This document shows, piece by piece, positions 1 to 7,356 of a DNA stretch of 64,000 bases. The DNA is taken from NCBI GenBank assembly GCA_041390025.1, contig JAWKQR010000016.1, positions 61,867 to 125,866 on the forward strand. The letters are read 5' to 3'. Numbering within the stretch: the first letter of the stretch is position 1; every line of letters starts with the position of its first letter. The notes below the pieces were generated by a model, which ran no database searches, was not told where the DNA came from, and worked only from the letters and a program-made list of their open reading frames with translations. The translations under genes and the position numbers were made by a program. This DNA is from JBFFMO01 sp041390025 (lineage in GTDB: Bacteria; Myxococcota_A; Bradymonadia; Bradymonadales; Bradymonadaceae).

Positions 1-22
1 AATTGAGGCAAAACCAAAGATG

Positions 23-1015
23 TCAGACCGATTTCATCCACGCCACGAGACGCTCAAAGCCGTCGTCGGGGTTGACAATCGGCGTGTAGCCAAAATCGCG
101 GCGGGCGGGTTCCATGTCATACCAGTGCGAGGTCGACAGTTGCTGCGCGACAAACCTCGTCATGCGCGGCTCACCGGACAATCGAAGCGTGCGGTAGACG
201 AGCTCCAAAACCGCGCCCGCTTTGTAGGCGACATCCGGCGAAACATGGCCACGCACGGGTGGAACATCGAGGCGACCGAGCAACGTATTGATCCACTCCC
301 ACAGGACAACCGGTTCGCCATCCGCGATAAAATAGGGTTTGCCGGCGTTGGGAGCCTCGTGGGAGGTCAGCGCGTCCAACGCCTGCAAATGCGCCACGGC
401 GCCGTTGTCGACGTAGGTCAGGTCAACACGATTTCTGCCGTCGCCGACAATCTTGAGCTTCTTCTTGCGCGCGGATTCGACCACGCGGGGTACCAAGTGC
501 GGGTCCCGTGGCCCCCAAATCAGGTGGGGTCGTAGCGCGGTGGTCGCGAGGTTTGGGCCGTTGGAGGTCAGGACGAGCTTTTCGGCATGTGCCTTGGTCT
601 GCGGGTAATGCGTTAGAAACGTCGCGGGATACGGCAGGTCCTGTCCGGCACCTTCTGCGTCGGTGCCATCGAACGTAACGCTCGGCGTGCTTGTCAGCAC
701 CAAACGGCCCACACCCTTATCAAAACAGGCGTTGAGCACGTTTCGCGTCGCCTCGATGTTCGACCGCTCGTAATCCTCCTTCTTGCCCCAGACGCCGGCC
801 TTGGCGGCGGTGTGAATGACGGCATCCTGGCCGTCCACAGCCTTCGCGCAGGCATCCTTGTCCGCGAGGTCGCCCTGTACGGTCTTGGCGCCCAGAGCGC
901 GGATCTCGGGGTAATCGCTGCGCGCAATGATGGTCACGTCGTCGCCGCGATCCAGAAGTTGCTCGACAATGGCGCGCCCCAAGAACCCGCCGCCACCGGT
1001 GACCAAGACCTTCAT
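23..1015 (-). CDS. oleD: OleD-like NAD(P)-dependent 2-alkyl-3-oxoalkanoate reductase (extended SDR)
   Basis: A 330-residue extended short-chain dehydrogenase. The nucleotide-binding glycine motif TGGGGFLG is at residues 6-13 and the catalytic pair is Tyr137 and Lys141 in YPQTK. The blocks AAKAGVWG (70-77), LRPHLIWGP and the C-terminal GEPRMTRFVA are what I know from OleD, which reduces the beta-keto acid made by OleA in long-chain olefin synthesis. Other 3-beta-hydroxysteroid dehydrogenase-like reductases share the fold, so the substrate is an inference. The start codon overlaps the end of the upstream HAD gene by 4 nt, implying translational coupling. OleA, OleB and OleC are not in the window, which ends 22 bases past the stop. 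Confidence 0.75.
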   Translation of the reverse strand: MKVLVTGGGGFLGRAIVEQLLDRGDDVTIIARSDYPEIRALGAKTVQGDLADKDACAKAVDGQDAVIHTAAKAGVWGKKEDYERSNIEATRNVLNACFDKGVGRLVLTSTPSVTFDGTDAEGAGQDLPYPATFLTHYPQTKAHAEKLVLTSNGPNLATTALRPHLIWGPRDPHLVPRVVESARKKKLKIVGDGRNRVDLTYVDNGAVAHLQALDALTSHEAPNAGKPYFIADGEPVVLWEWINTLLGRLDVPPVRGHVSPDVAYKAGAVLELVYRTLRLSGEPRMTRFVAQQLSTSHWYDMEPARRDFGYTPIVNPDDGFERLVAWMKSV

Positions 1016-1800
1016 TTCGCCTCCAAAAATCGATTCAGCAGGGTCGCGACGCCGTCGAGCTCCACAGAAGGCAGGACCGGGTAGTCGCGATGCAGCTCAG
1101 GTGGCGCGTTGCCCATCACGTAGGGATGGCCCACGGCGTCCAGCATCGGTCGGTCTCCAGGGGCATCACCCACACCCACGCAGTCGGCGAGTTCAACGCC
1201 GTGATGTGCGGCAACCCAGGCGACGGCTGTCCCTTTGGAGACCCCCTGCGGCGTGATGCTCGCAAACAACATCCCGGGCAGAACCGGGCTCGTCGCCTCG
1301 CCGACCTCAACCTCGTCGAGGTCGAGCGCGAGCGCCGCGTGGCGAGTCAGCGGGCGCATGATCCAGTGCGCGCGCATGATTGGGCGCTGACGCGCGACGT
1401 CCTCTAGGTCTGCCTCTTCGACCCGAATGCCCAAGATCTGCTCGTGTTCCTCGCAGTCGGTGTTGTAGCGCGACACAAACACACCAGCTGGCGTGTAGAA
1501 CTCGAGCACCGCCTCGACATCCCGAGCGTGACGGGCGAGTGACAACGCGACGGACTGTGGCAGGCTTTCGAGGACTTCCGGTCGCCCGGTTGGGGCCGCA
1601 ATCATGGCCCCGTTCTCGAAGATGTGGGGCCCGGCGCCAAAACTTTGGGCGATCGTCTGTGCAACCCCACCGCGTGGACGTCCTGTGCACACCGAAAGCA
1701 AAAACCCCGCGTCACGAGCTGCCTTGGCGGCATTCGCGACTGCGGGGCTTATTCCGTTTGGACCGAGCACGGTCCCATCAAGGTCTAGAAAAATCAGCAT
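1012..1800 (-). CDS. HAD-superfamily (Cof-type) hydrolase
   Basis: A 262-residue haloacid-dehalogenase phosphatase, probably cytosolic. Motif I is DLDGT with Asp6 and Asp8, motif II is the Thr in CTGRP, a Lys lies in GVSKGTA, and motif IV is GDAPGDRPML. The long insert between motifs II and III is the C2-type cap of Cof/sugar-phosphatase relatives, which act on sugar phosphates or phosphorylated cofactors. The substrate cannot be told from sequence. The gene is coupled to the OleD-like reductase by a 4-base overlap. No Shine-Dalgarno is visible: a strong hairpin (1804-1840) ends just ahead of the ATG. Confidence 0.8.
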   Translation of the reverse strand: MLIFLDLDGTVLGPNGISPAVANAAKAARDAGFLLSVCTGRPRGGVAQTIAQSFGAGPHIFENGAMIAAPTGRPEVLESLPQSVALSLARHARDVEAVLEFYTPAGVFVSRYNTDCEEHEQILGIRVEEADLEDVARQRPIMRAHWIMRPLTRHAALALDLDEVEVGEATSPVLPGMLFASITPQGVSKGTAVAWVAAHHGVELADCVGVGDAPGDRPMLDAVGHPYVMGNAPPELHRDYPVLPSVELDGVATLLNRFLEAK

Positions 1801-1803
1801 CCG

Positions 1804-1840
1804 CGGGGTTTACCGACACCTTCGCGTCGGCGCAACCCCG
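1804..1840 (-). promoter_or_regulatory. strong hairpin abutting the HAD start codon
   Basis: CGGGGTT (1804-1810) pairs perfectly with AACCCCG (1834-1840), and inside it CCGAC (1813-1817) pairs with GTCGG (1826-1830). It lies between the stop of the giant lipoprotein gene and the ATG of the HAD gene. There is no T-tract, so it is not a standard terminator. It could be an mRNA end or stability element, or could limit access to the HAD start. The role is inferred. Confidence 0.4.
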
Positions 1841-1845
1841 AACGA

Positions 1846-4479
1846 TCACGGGCGTGGCCCGATCACCGTGACGGCGCCGCTCGGGTACTCGGCACCGGTG
1901 AAGCCGGTGTAATCCACCGAACCGGGGCGAAGCTGATAGATCTTGGTGGGCACATTCCCGATGTCTGGGGTCCAGTAGTTGAACTTCGCGTTCGACGTGC
2001 CCGCCTCGGTCGCTGAGTAGAACTCGTACACCGACAACGGATCGTTGGTCACCATCTCGACCTGAGCGGCTGAAATCGTGTCGGTGCTGCTCGACGATCC
2101 GGTATCGGTGACACGCACGCGAATTCCGGTCACGCCATCGGGCACGTAGACCCAACCGGCCGAGTCCACGGTGTAGTTGCGCAACACGGTCCCGTTTTGA
2201 TCCAGGAGCTGTCCGCTGACGTACGAACCGTATTCGGTGCCTTCGTTGTAGTTGACGTAGACCCGTCGGATGGTGTGGTCGGCGGGTGCGCTGAACAGGC
2301 TTGAAGTGCTCGTGCTGCAGCATGTCTGCGACGCCGAGATGCCCGCGTTCCCCGTAACCACCGTGGTGTTACCCGTCACTGCGTTGCTGTAGATGTTGTT
2401 GTAGTTGGCGGTGGGCGTCGCACTGCCGTTTGCGCCAGTCCATGCCGAGACGCCAGCCCCGTCGTTGAACTTGATGACCGAGTAGGTGATCGTTGGCGAC
2501 GCGGCGTTGCCAATCCAGATCCCGTCACCCCCATTGTAGGTGATCAGGTTGTAGTTCAGCGCCGGCGACGCACGCTCGATCTTGACGCCGTGCACGCCGT
2601 TGTCACGGATGGTCGAATCTTCAATCGTCGCCGTGGAGTTGTTCAGCACCACGACGCCGTTGCCGGTGTGATTTCGGCTGGTCAATCGGCTGATCGCCAC
2701 GTTTGTGGCACCGTTGATGAACACGCCGTCTGCCGCCCCGCCGTCGGCGATGCAACGCGTCAAGCTTGCGCCGCTACCAGCCAACAGGTCGAAGGCATTC
2801 GCGCTGTCCGACTGAGCCTCAACGCGCGTGAGCACGGCGCTTCCGCGCAGGGTCATCCCGGTCTTGGCGTTTTCGATCAACGCATCGGTCCAGTTGCTCG
2901 AATCGGCCGCCGAACCATTGAGGTTGATCGTCTGGAACATGTCGGCTTCCACGGCACCGTAGCCCGCAAACCGAACTCGGTTGCCGACCGTTCCGTTGAC
3001 GTTCATCGCGCCTGTCGCCGTGATCGAGAAGTCACCATTCGTGTCCAAGTCTTGGTCGTGATTAACGAACAGGACCTGGGTCCCGGCCGCGACGGTCAAT
3101 GCCTGACCCGCAGCGATGGTGGTGTCACCGGTGATGTAGATGGTGCCAGACCATGTTTGGCCGCCGACAGGGCCGGCCTTGTACGGACCAACATCCCAGG
3201 TTGGGCCAAACGCCACGCCGACAAACCCTTGCAGGTTCAAAGCATTGGTACGCGCCAGCGCGACACGGCTGAGCACGTTGGGGAAGGTGCCCAAGTAGTT
3301 GTAACGCAGGTCGACCGTCCCGGTTTCCGTGGCCGCGACCACTTCATCGGCGCCCGTGAAGCCAACGTATTCCACCTGTGTCGCCGCGATGGTGTCGGTG
3401 CTGCTCGACGAGCCGGTGTCGGTGACGCGCACACGGATCGCAGTGACACCTTCTGGCACGTACACCCAGCCGGCTGTGTCGACCGTGTAGTTGCGCAGCA
3501 CGGCGTTGTTTTGGTCGAGCAGCTGCCCGCTGACGTACGAGCCGTACTCGGTGCCCTCGTTGTAGTTGACGTACACACGACGGATAAGCGTTCCAGCAGG
3601 TGCCGTGAACAGACCCGATGTGCTCGTCGAACAACATGTCTGCGACGCTGAGATGTTGATGGTGTCCAACGTCGACGACGACGACCCGACCGAGGCGTTG
3701 CTGTAAATGTTGTTGTAGTTGACCACAATCGACGGGCTGCCCGAGGCTTCGGTGTAGAACGAAATCCCTTCTGCGCCGTTTTGGCGAATCTGGTTTTGCG
3801 TAATGGTCCCCGTGGCGTTTCCACCCACACGAATGCCCATGCGGGTGTTGTTCTCGACCGTCGAGTCCGACAGGTTGAACGCAGTTGCAGAGCCGTCGAT
3901 GTATGCGCCGTCAAACGCGTTGTCTTTGAGCACGCTGTTGGTGACGGCGATGTTCGATCCGCCGCCGTCGCTCAGGCCGTGGCGTCCGTTGTTGTCCGAG
4001 GTCAGCGTGTCGATCGTCACGCCCGTCGATCCACCGAGCACAGCCACACCATCGTTGGCGCAATCGTGTGCGTGAACGGTGTTCAAAGCAGCGTTGTCGG
4101 CGTTGTTCAGTCGGATGCAATCGTTGGAGGCTTGGCGCACTTCCACGTTGTTGAGCTCGACGTCGCTCTTGAGTTCGAGCGCGACGTCGCCGTACTCGAT
4201 GATCGCGTGATTGAGCACCGATCCGGCTCCGTTGAGCACGATGCTGTCCCAACCGCCCTTCTTCTTGGCGGCGGCGCCCTGGCCCGAGAACACGACGGGA
4301 TTTGCGGCCGTTCCGTTGACGATCAGGTTGCCGTTGACCGTGATGCGGTAGTCGCCCACGTTGGCCGGCGCGTCCACGTCGGCGTAGACGAACAACACGT
4401 TTGTGCCTTCGGCGATGGTCAGCGTGTTGCCCGCGGGCACCGTGATGTCGCCGGTGACAATGATTGTCCCGTACCACAA
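1846..4479 (-). CDS. C-terminal part of the mosaic lipoprotein: right-handed beta-helix with duplicated module
   Basis: An 877-residue piece that stays open upstream to the TAG at 4531, so the ATG-less start at 4479 is only nominal. It is rich in short beta-helix coils of the NNxxxxN type, such as runs of 'I.NN.V..' that suggest a right-handed parallel beta-helix. The chain consists of two tandem units of about 430 residues. Each unit ends in a near-identical beta-sandwich that begins SQTCCSTSTS and contains YNEGTEYGSYVSGQLLDQN. Such proteins are extracellular in related organisms and often bind or cut polysaccharide, but I see no catalytic residues that would decide this. It belongs to the gene that starts at 7226. 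Confidence 0.7.
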   Translation of the reverse strand: MWYGTIIVTGDITVPAGNTLTIAEGTNVLFVYADVDAPANVGDYRITVNGNLIVNGTAANPVVFSGQGAAAKKKGGWDSIVLNGAGSVLNHAIIEYGDVALELKSDVELNNVEVRQASNDCIRLNNADNAALNTVHAHDCANDGVAVLGGSTGVTIDTLTSDNNGRHGLSDGGGSNIAVTNSVLKDNAFDGAYIDGSATAFNLSDSTVENNTRMGIRVGGNATGTITQNQIRQNGAEGISFYTEASGSPSIVVNYNNIYSNASVGSSSSTLDTINISASQTCCSTSTSGLFTAPAGTLIRRVYVNYNEGTEYGSYVSGQLLDQNNAVLRNYTVDTAGWVYVPEGVTAIRVRVTDTGSSSSTDTIAATQVEYVGFTGADEVVAATETGTVDLRYNYLGTFPNVLSRVALARTNALNLQGFVGVAFGPTWDVGPYKAGPVGGQTWSGTIYITGDTTIAAGQALTVAAGTQVLFVNHDQDLDTNGDFSITATGAMNVNGTVGNRVRFAGYGAVEADMFQTINLNGSAADSSNWTDALIENAKTGMTLRGSAVLTRVEAQSDSANAFDLLAGSGASLTRCIADGGAADGVFINGATNVAISRLTSRNHTGNGVVVLNNSTATIEDSTIRDNGVHGVKIERASPALNYNLITYNGGDGIWIGNAASPTITYSVIKFNDGAGVSAWTGANGSATPTANYNNIYSNAVTGNTTVVTGNAGISASQTCCSTSTSSLFSAPADHTIRRVYVNYNEGTEYGSYVSGQLLDQNGTVLRNYTVDSAGWVYVPDGVTGIRVRVTDTGSSSSTDTISAAQVEMVTNDPLSVYEFYSATEAGTSNAKFNYWTPDIGNVPTKIYQLRPGSVDYTGFTGAEYPSGAVTVIGPRP
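2051..2340 (-). repeat. copy B of an intragenic ~290-bp direct repeat
   Basis: Encodes the second copy of the beta-sandwich module (SQTCCSTSTS to the VRVTDTGSSSSTDTI segment). It is highly similar at the DNA level to 3376-3654. The two copies mark the ends of the two tandem beta-helix units. Confidence 0.8.
3376..3654 (-). repeat. copy A of an intragenic ~280-bp direct repeat
   Basis: Encodes the first copy of the beta-sandwich module and matches 2051-2340 closely in DNA and almost completely in protein. Recent duplication or gene conversion would explain the low divergence. It is also a possible site of recombination or misassembly. Confidence 0.8.
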
Positions 4480-4530
4480 CGTCGTCGTGACGTCGGTGCC
4501 GCCGATGTACTGAATGTCGGCGAAGCTGAC

Positions 4531-5256
4531 CTATCGTGTGGTCTCGGCCGTCTGACCGACCGCATCACGCACGACCATGCGCACGGTGTACGTGCCGGAC
4601 GCGCCGAAGTCGTGGGTCGTGATCTTGGTCTTGCTGTAGGCCGTGTCACAGGTTCCGTTGTTGTCCCAGTCCCAGCACACTTCGAGGTCAGCGCCGGCGG
4701 TCTCGGTGTCGCTTGATGCCGAGGCGTCCACCGTCGCGGTCGTGGTGTTGGTGATCGTCGCGGTGAACGATGCCAATGGCGCGTCGTTCTTGACGTCCAG
4801 ATAGGCAAACGCCGAACTACCAGTGAATCCGAGGCTGTCTTGAGCCTTGGCCTGGATCGAGATCTGCGTGTTGGTGGGGTGGTTCGCCGGAACGGTGTAG
4901 AAGAACTCGTGCGGGGTCGCCGTCGTGGTGCCGACCTCGACGTTGTTCGCGTAGTACTTGACCGACGCGATCGTGCGTCCAGCGTGCGGCGTCGCATCAA
5001 CCGGAATGCGGTGGTGTTGCCCTGCGTTGTCTGCAGCGTGCCTTGCGGCGAGATCAACACGACTTCGGGAGCCGTGGGTCTTGGCATGCGTTGGCGACGC
5101 AGACTTGCGTTGCTGGGCAGTTGGTGGCCTGTGACCACTCAAGGCATGCGTCTGCATCGTAGTTGCCGCAGGTCGAGACCTGTTGACCAAGGCACTGTGT
5201 GTCGCCCATCTGAGGACACTCGTTTGAGCAGGAGGCTGACTGTGGTGCCAACACAC
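4531..5256 (-). CDS. middle fragment of the mosaic lipoprotein: PKD/Ig-like region
   Basis: Only the part from about 5002 down to the stop is in the true frame. It encodes two Ig-like beta-sandwiches: one with KYYANNVEVGTTT, typical of bacterial Ig-like domains, then a PKD-like domain with CWDWDNNGTCDTAYSKT and a closing TYTVRMVVRDAVG. It ends in TAG at 4531-4533. The codons after the TAG continue in the same frame as VSFADIQYIGG and run into the beta-helix piece. The TAG is therefore an interruption, not a natural end. A CAG-to-TAG change would be the simplest cause. Confidence 0.55.
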   Translation of the reverse strand: MCWHHSQPPAQTSVLRWATHSALVNRSRPAATTMQTHALSGHRPPTAQQRKSASPTHAKTHGSRSRVDLAARHAADNAGQHHRIPVDATPHAGRTIASVKYYANNVEVGTTTATPHEFFYTVPANHPTNTQISIQAKAQDSLGFTGSSAFAYLDVKNDAPLASFTATITNTTTATVDASASSDTETAGADLEVCWDWDNNGTCDTAYSKTKITTHDFGASGTYTVRMVVRDAVGQTAETTR

Positions 5257-7226
5257 GATTCACCCGCGTTGGCGCATGCCATCGCAGGGCCCCATTCCGA
5301 ACACGCGTCCGAATCGAAGTTGCCGCAGGTCTGAATCTGTCCGCCGGTGCAACGTGTTTCGTTGCCTGTGCAATCGTCGGTGCATGTCGCCGTGCCGCCA
5401 CGCGGCGATGGCACCGCGAGCGCGCTGAAGTCCGCCGAGTTGTTGTCGGTGTCGGTGTGAGACGCATCACGCGAGAGGCTCTGGCCTTCGGGCGGGGCCG
5501 CAACGGCGGTGCCTTCACCAGCAAAAACATCATTTGCACCGAAGGTCCCGTAGCCGATGGCATCCACCACACGGGTGCGCCACTTGAGCTGAACCGAATC
5601 TGGACCGTTTTGGAAGTCCACCTTCGCGTCGGTCAGGTCGGCAAACGCCAACAGCTCCGGCGCAGCGGCTGGATGCGCGATCACAAAGTAGCCATCAGCG
5701 CCAAGCACTTCGCCATTAAGCGTGATGGCGTTGTAGTTCATGCCGTCGGAGCCGTTGACGCCCGCGATCGAGTAACCGTCGAGGCTTGCGTTGGCTGGGC
5801 CGTGCAGCTCGATGAAGAGCACGTTGCCGGCCTGCGAGTCGGTGCCTGGGCTGTTAACGAGGATCTCGTTGATCACGATGGCGTAAGGCGTCGCACCGAG
5901 CTCACAGGCGCCGGCGTTGCAGACCTCGTAAGTTTGGCAAAGCGTTTCCTGCGAGGGCTCAAGGCAGCTGTCGACGTCCCAGTTTCCGCACGTCGTAAAG
6001 CCCGTGTTTGCGGCGTTGCATGTCGACACACCTGCGGTGGGACAGGCATCCGTGCAGGGGATTTGGCAGCTTCCGTTGGTGCACGCCGCGCCACCTGGGC
6101 ACGTCACATCACCGCCCCACTCGTAACATGGGTCGTCGTCGTAGTTGCCGCATGTCTGCTGTGCCGTGCCGTTTGCGTTGCATTGTGGCGCAGCGCCTGG
6201 GTTGCAGTCGTTGGTGCACGACGCCACGCACAGTCCGTTGGAGCATGCAAAACCTGATGGGCATGGAATGCCGCTCGCACGGTCAAGGCAGATATCGCCG
6301 TCGTACTGGCCACACAACGACACCGAGATGCCGTCTGGTGCACAGACCGCCTGGCCCGCGTTTGCACACTCGTCAACGCAGGTCCCAACACACGCGCCTT
6401 CGCTGCAGAACGTTGCGTTGGCACACGCCACGACTGGGCTCCACTCAAGGCAACCGTCGTTGTTGGCGTCACCACACGTTCGGACGCCGTCACCGGCGCA
6501 TTCGGTCACGCCTTCAGCCGAACATTCGTCGCTGCAGAACGAAACACACTGTCCGCCGCTGCATTGCTGGCCCAACCCACACGAGACAGGGGCGCCCAGA
6601 TCCAAACACGAGTCACTGTCAAAGTTGCCACACACGCGTGTGGTGTCGCCAAAACACACCGCCTCACCGGCCGTGGTGCACTCGTCCGTGCACGGAAGCG
6701 ATGCATCGATGCACGCGCCCTGCTCACAACGCTCGCCCGCGCCACAATCGATCGGCGCACCGGCTTCGCGGCAGATGTCTGCGTCGAAGTTGCCGCAGAA
6801 CGCGACCGTGTCGTTGTCGACACAGATCGTGCCGCCCACTGGACACTCGTCGCGGCACGGAGGCACACAACGATCGTTCTCGCACGAGTAACCCTGCGCG
6901 CAGCCGACCACCGGCGAGAGCTCAAGGCACGAGTCAACATCGTACTGACCGCACGTTTGGTAGCCCGTGGTCCCGTCACAGACCTGCTCGCCGGCTGTGC
7001 ACTCGTCCTGACAGCCCGGATCGGTCATGTCGGGGTCGGCGTCCGCGCCCATGTCGGTGACCGTGTTGTTCGACGCGTCGGTGGCCGAATCGCCACCCAT
7101 GTCGTCAACGATGTTATTGGGGTTGATGTTGTTTGCGTTATTCTTCGACGGTGACGACGGATCGTCGCTCCCACACGCCACGAGCAGCGACAAACCTGCC
7201 ACGGTTATCCAGCGAGACCACTTCAT
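5139..7226 (-). CDS. N-terminal part of the mosaic lipoprotein: Cys-rich repeats and lamin-tail domain
   Basis: Starts with a lipoprotein signal peptide (LSLLVAC, lipidated Cys18) and an Asn-rich linker (residues 28-38). Seven repeats of about 48 residues follow (71-441), each with C.DEC, a TCG(Q/N)(Y/F)D.D.C block and a closing C..G.C. Next comes a lamin-tail domain at about 446-612 (VINEILVNSPG, then a IELHG strand), and an eighth repeat. Near position 5245 the frame is lost; a ninth repeat (CSNECPQMGDTQC) continues in another frame. The last 30 residues of this piece are therefore out of frame. It is likely surface-exposed. The disulfide-like repeats probably form a stalk, by inference from the regular Cys spacing. 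Confidence 0.75.
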   Translation of the reverse strand: MKWSRWITVAGLSLLVACGSDDPSSPSKNNANNINPNNIVDDMGGDSATDASNNTVTDMGADADPDMTDPGCQDECTAGEQVCDGTTGYQTCGQYDVDSCLELSPVVGCAQGYSCENDRCVPPCRDECPVGGTICVDNDTVAFCGNFDADICREAGAPIDCGAGERCEQGACIDASLPCTDECTTAGEAVCFGDTTRVCGNFDSDSCLDLGAPVSCGLGQQCSGGQCVSFCSDECSAEGVTECAGDGVRTCGDANNDGCLEWSPVVACANATFCSEGACVGTCVDECANAGQAVCAPDGISVSLCGQYDGDICLDRASGIPCPSGFACSNGLCVASCTNDCNPGAAPQCNANGTAQQTCGNYDDDPCYEWGGDVTCPGGAACTNGSCQIPCTDACPTAGVSTCNAANTGFTTCGNWDVDSCLEPSQETLCQTYEVCNAGACELGATPYAIVINEILVNSPGTDSQAGNVLFIELHGPANASLDGYSIAGVNGSDGMNYNAITLNGEVLGADGYFVIAHPAAAPELLAFADLTDAKVDFQNGPDSVQLKWRTRVVDAIGYGTFGANDVFAGEGTAVAAPPEGQSLSRDASHTDTDNNSADFSALAVPSPRGGTATCTDDCTGNETRCTGGQIQTCGNFDSDACSEWGPAMACANAGESCVGTTVSLLLKRVSSDGRHTVPWSTGLDLRQLRCRRMP

Positions 7227-7356
7227 GATTTAACCCATTGAAAACTAGGCATTTACATGCCGTTACTTGGAAATTCGGCGGCAACATAGCAGCAGGCGAA
7301 TCGCCAATTCAATTGGATCCCCACGATTTTCAGAAACATTCAGACCGCGCGCTCGG

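Larger units (their letters stand above)
1846..7226 (-). pseudogene. giant mosaic lipoprotein gene broken by three frameshifts and one in-frame stop
   Basis: The pieces at 5139-7226, 4531-5256 and 1846-4479 read as one protein of about 1,790 residues when three single-base shifts and one TAG are bridged. The order is: lipoprotein signal, seven Cys-rich repeats, lamin-tail domain, two more Cys-rich repeats, PKD/Ig-like region, then two beta-helix plus beta-sandwich units. Breaks lie near 5245 (one extra base), 5073 (one base lost from a C run on the coding strand), 5002 (one base lost from a C run), and at 4531-4533 (TAG, in frame with open sequence on both sides). Many other genes in this window show the same kind of single-base shift, so sequencing error is as likely as true decay. 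Confidence 0.65.
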
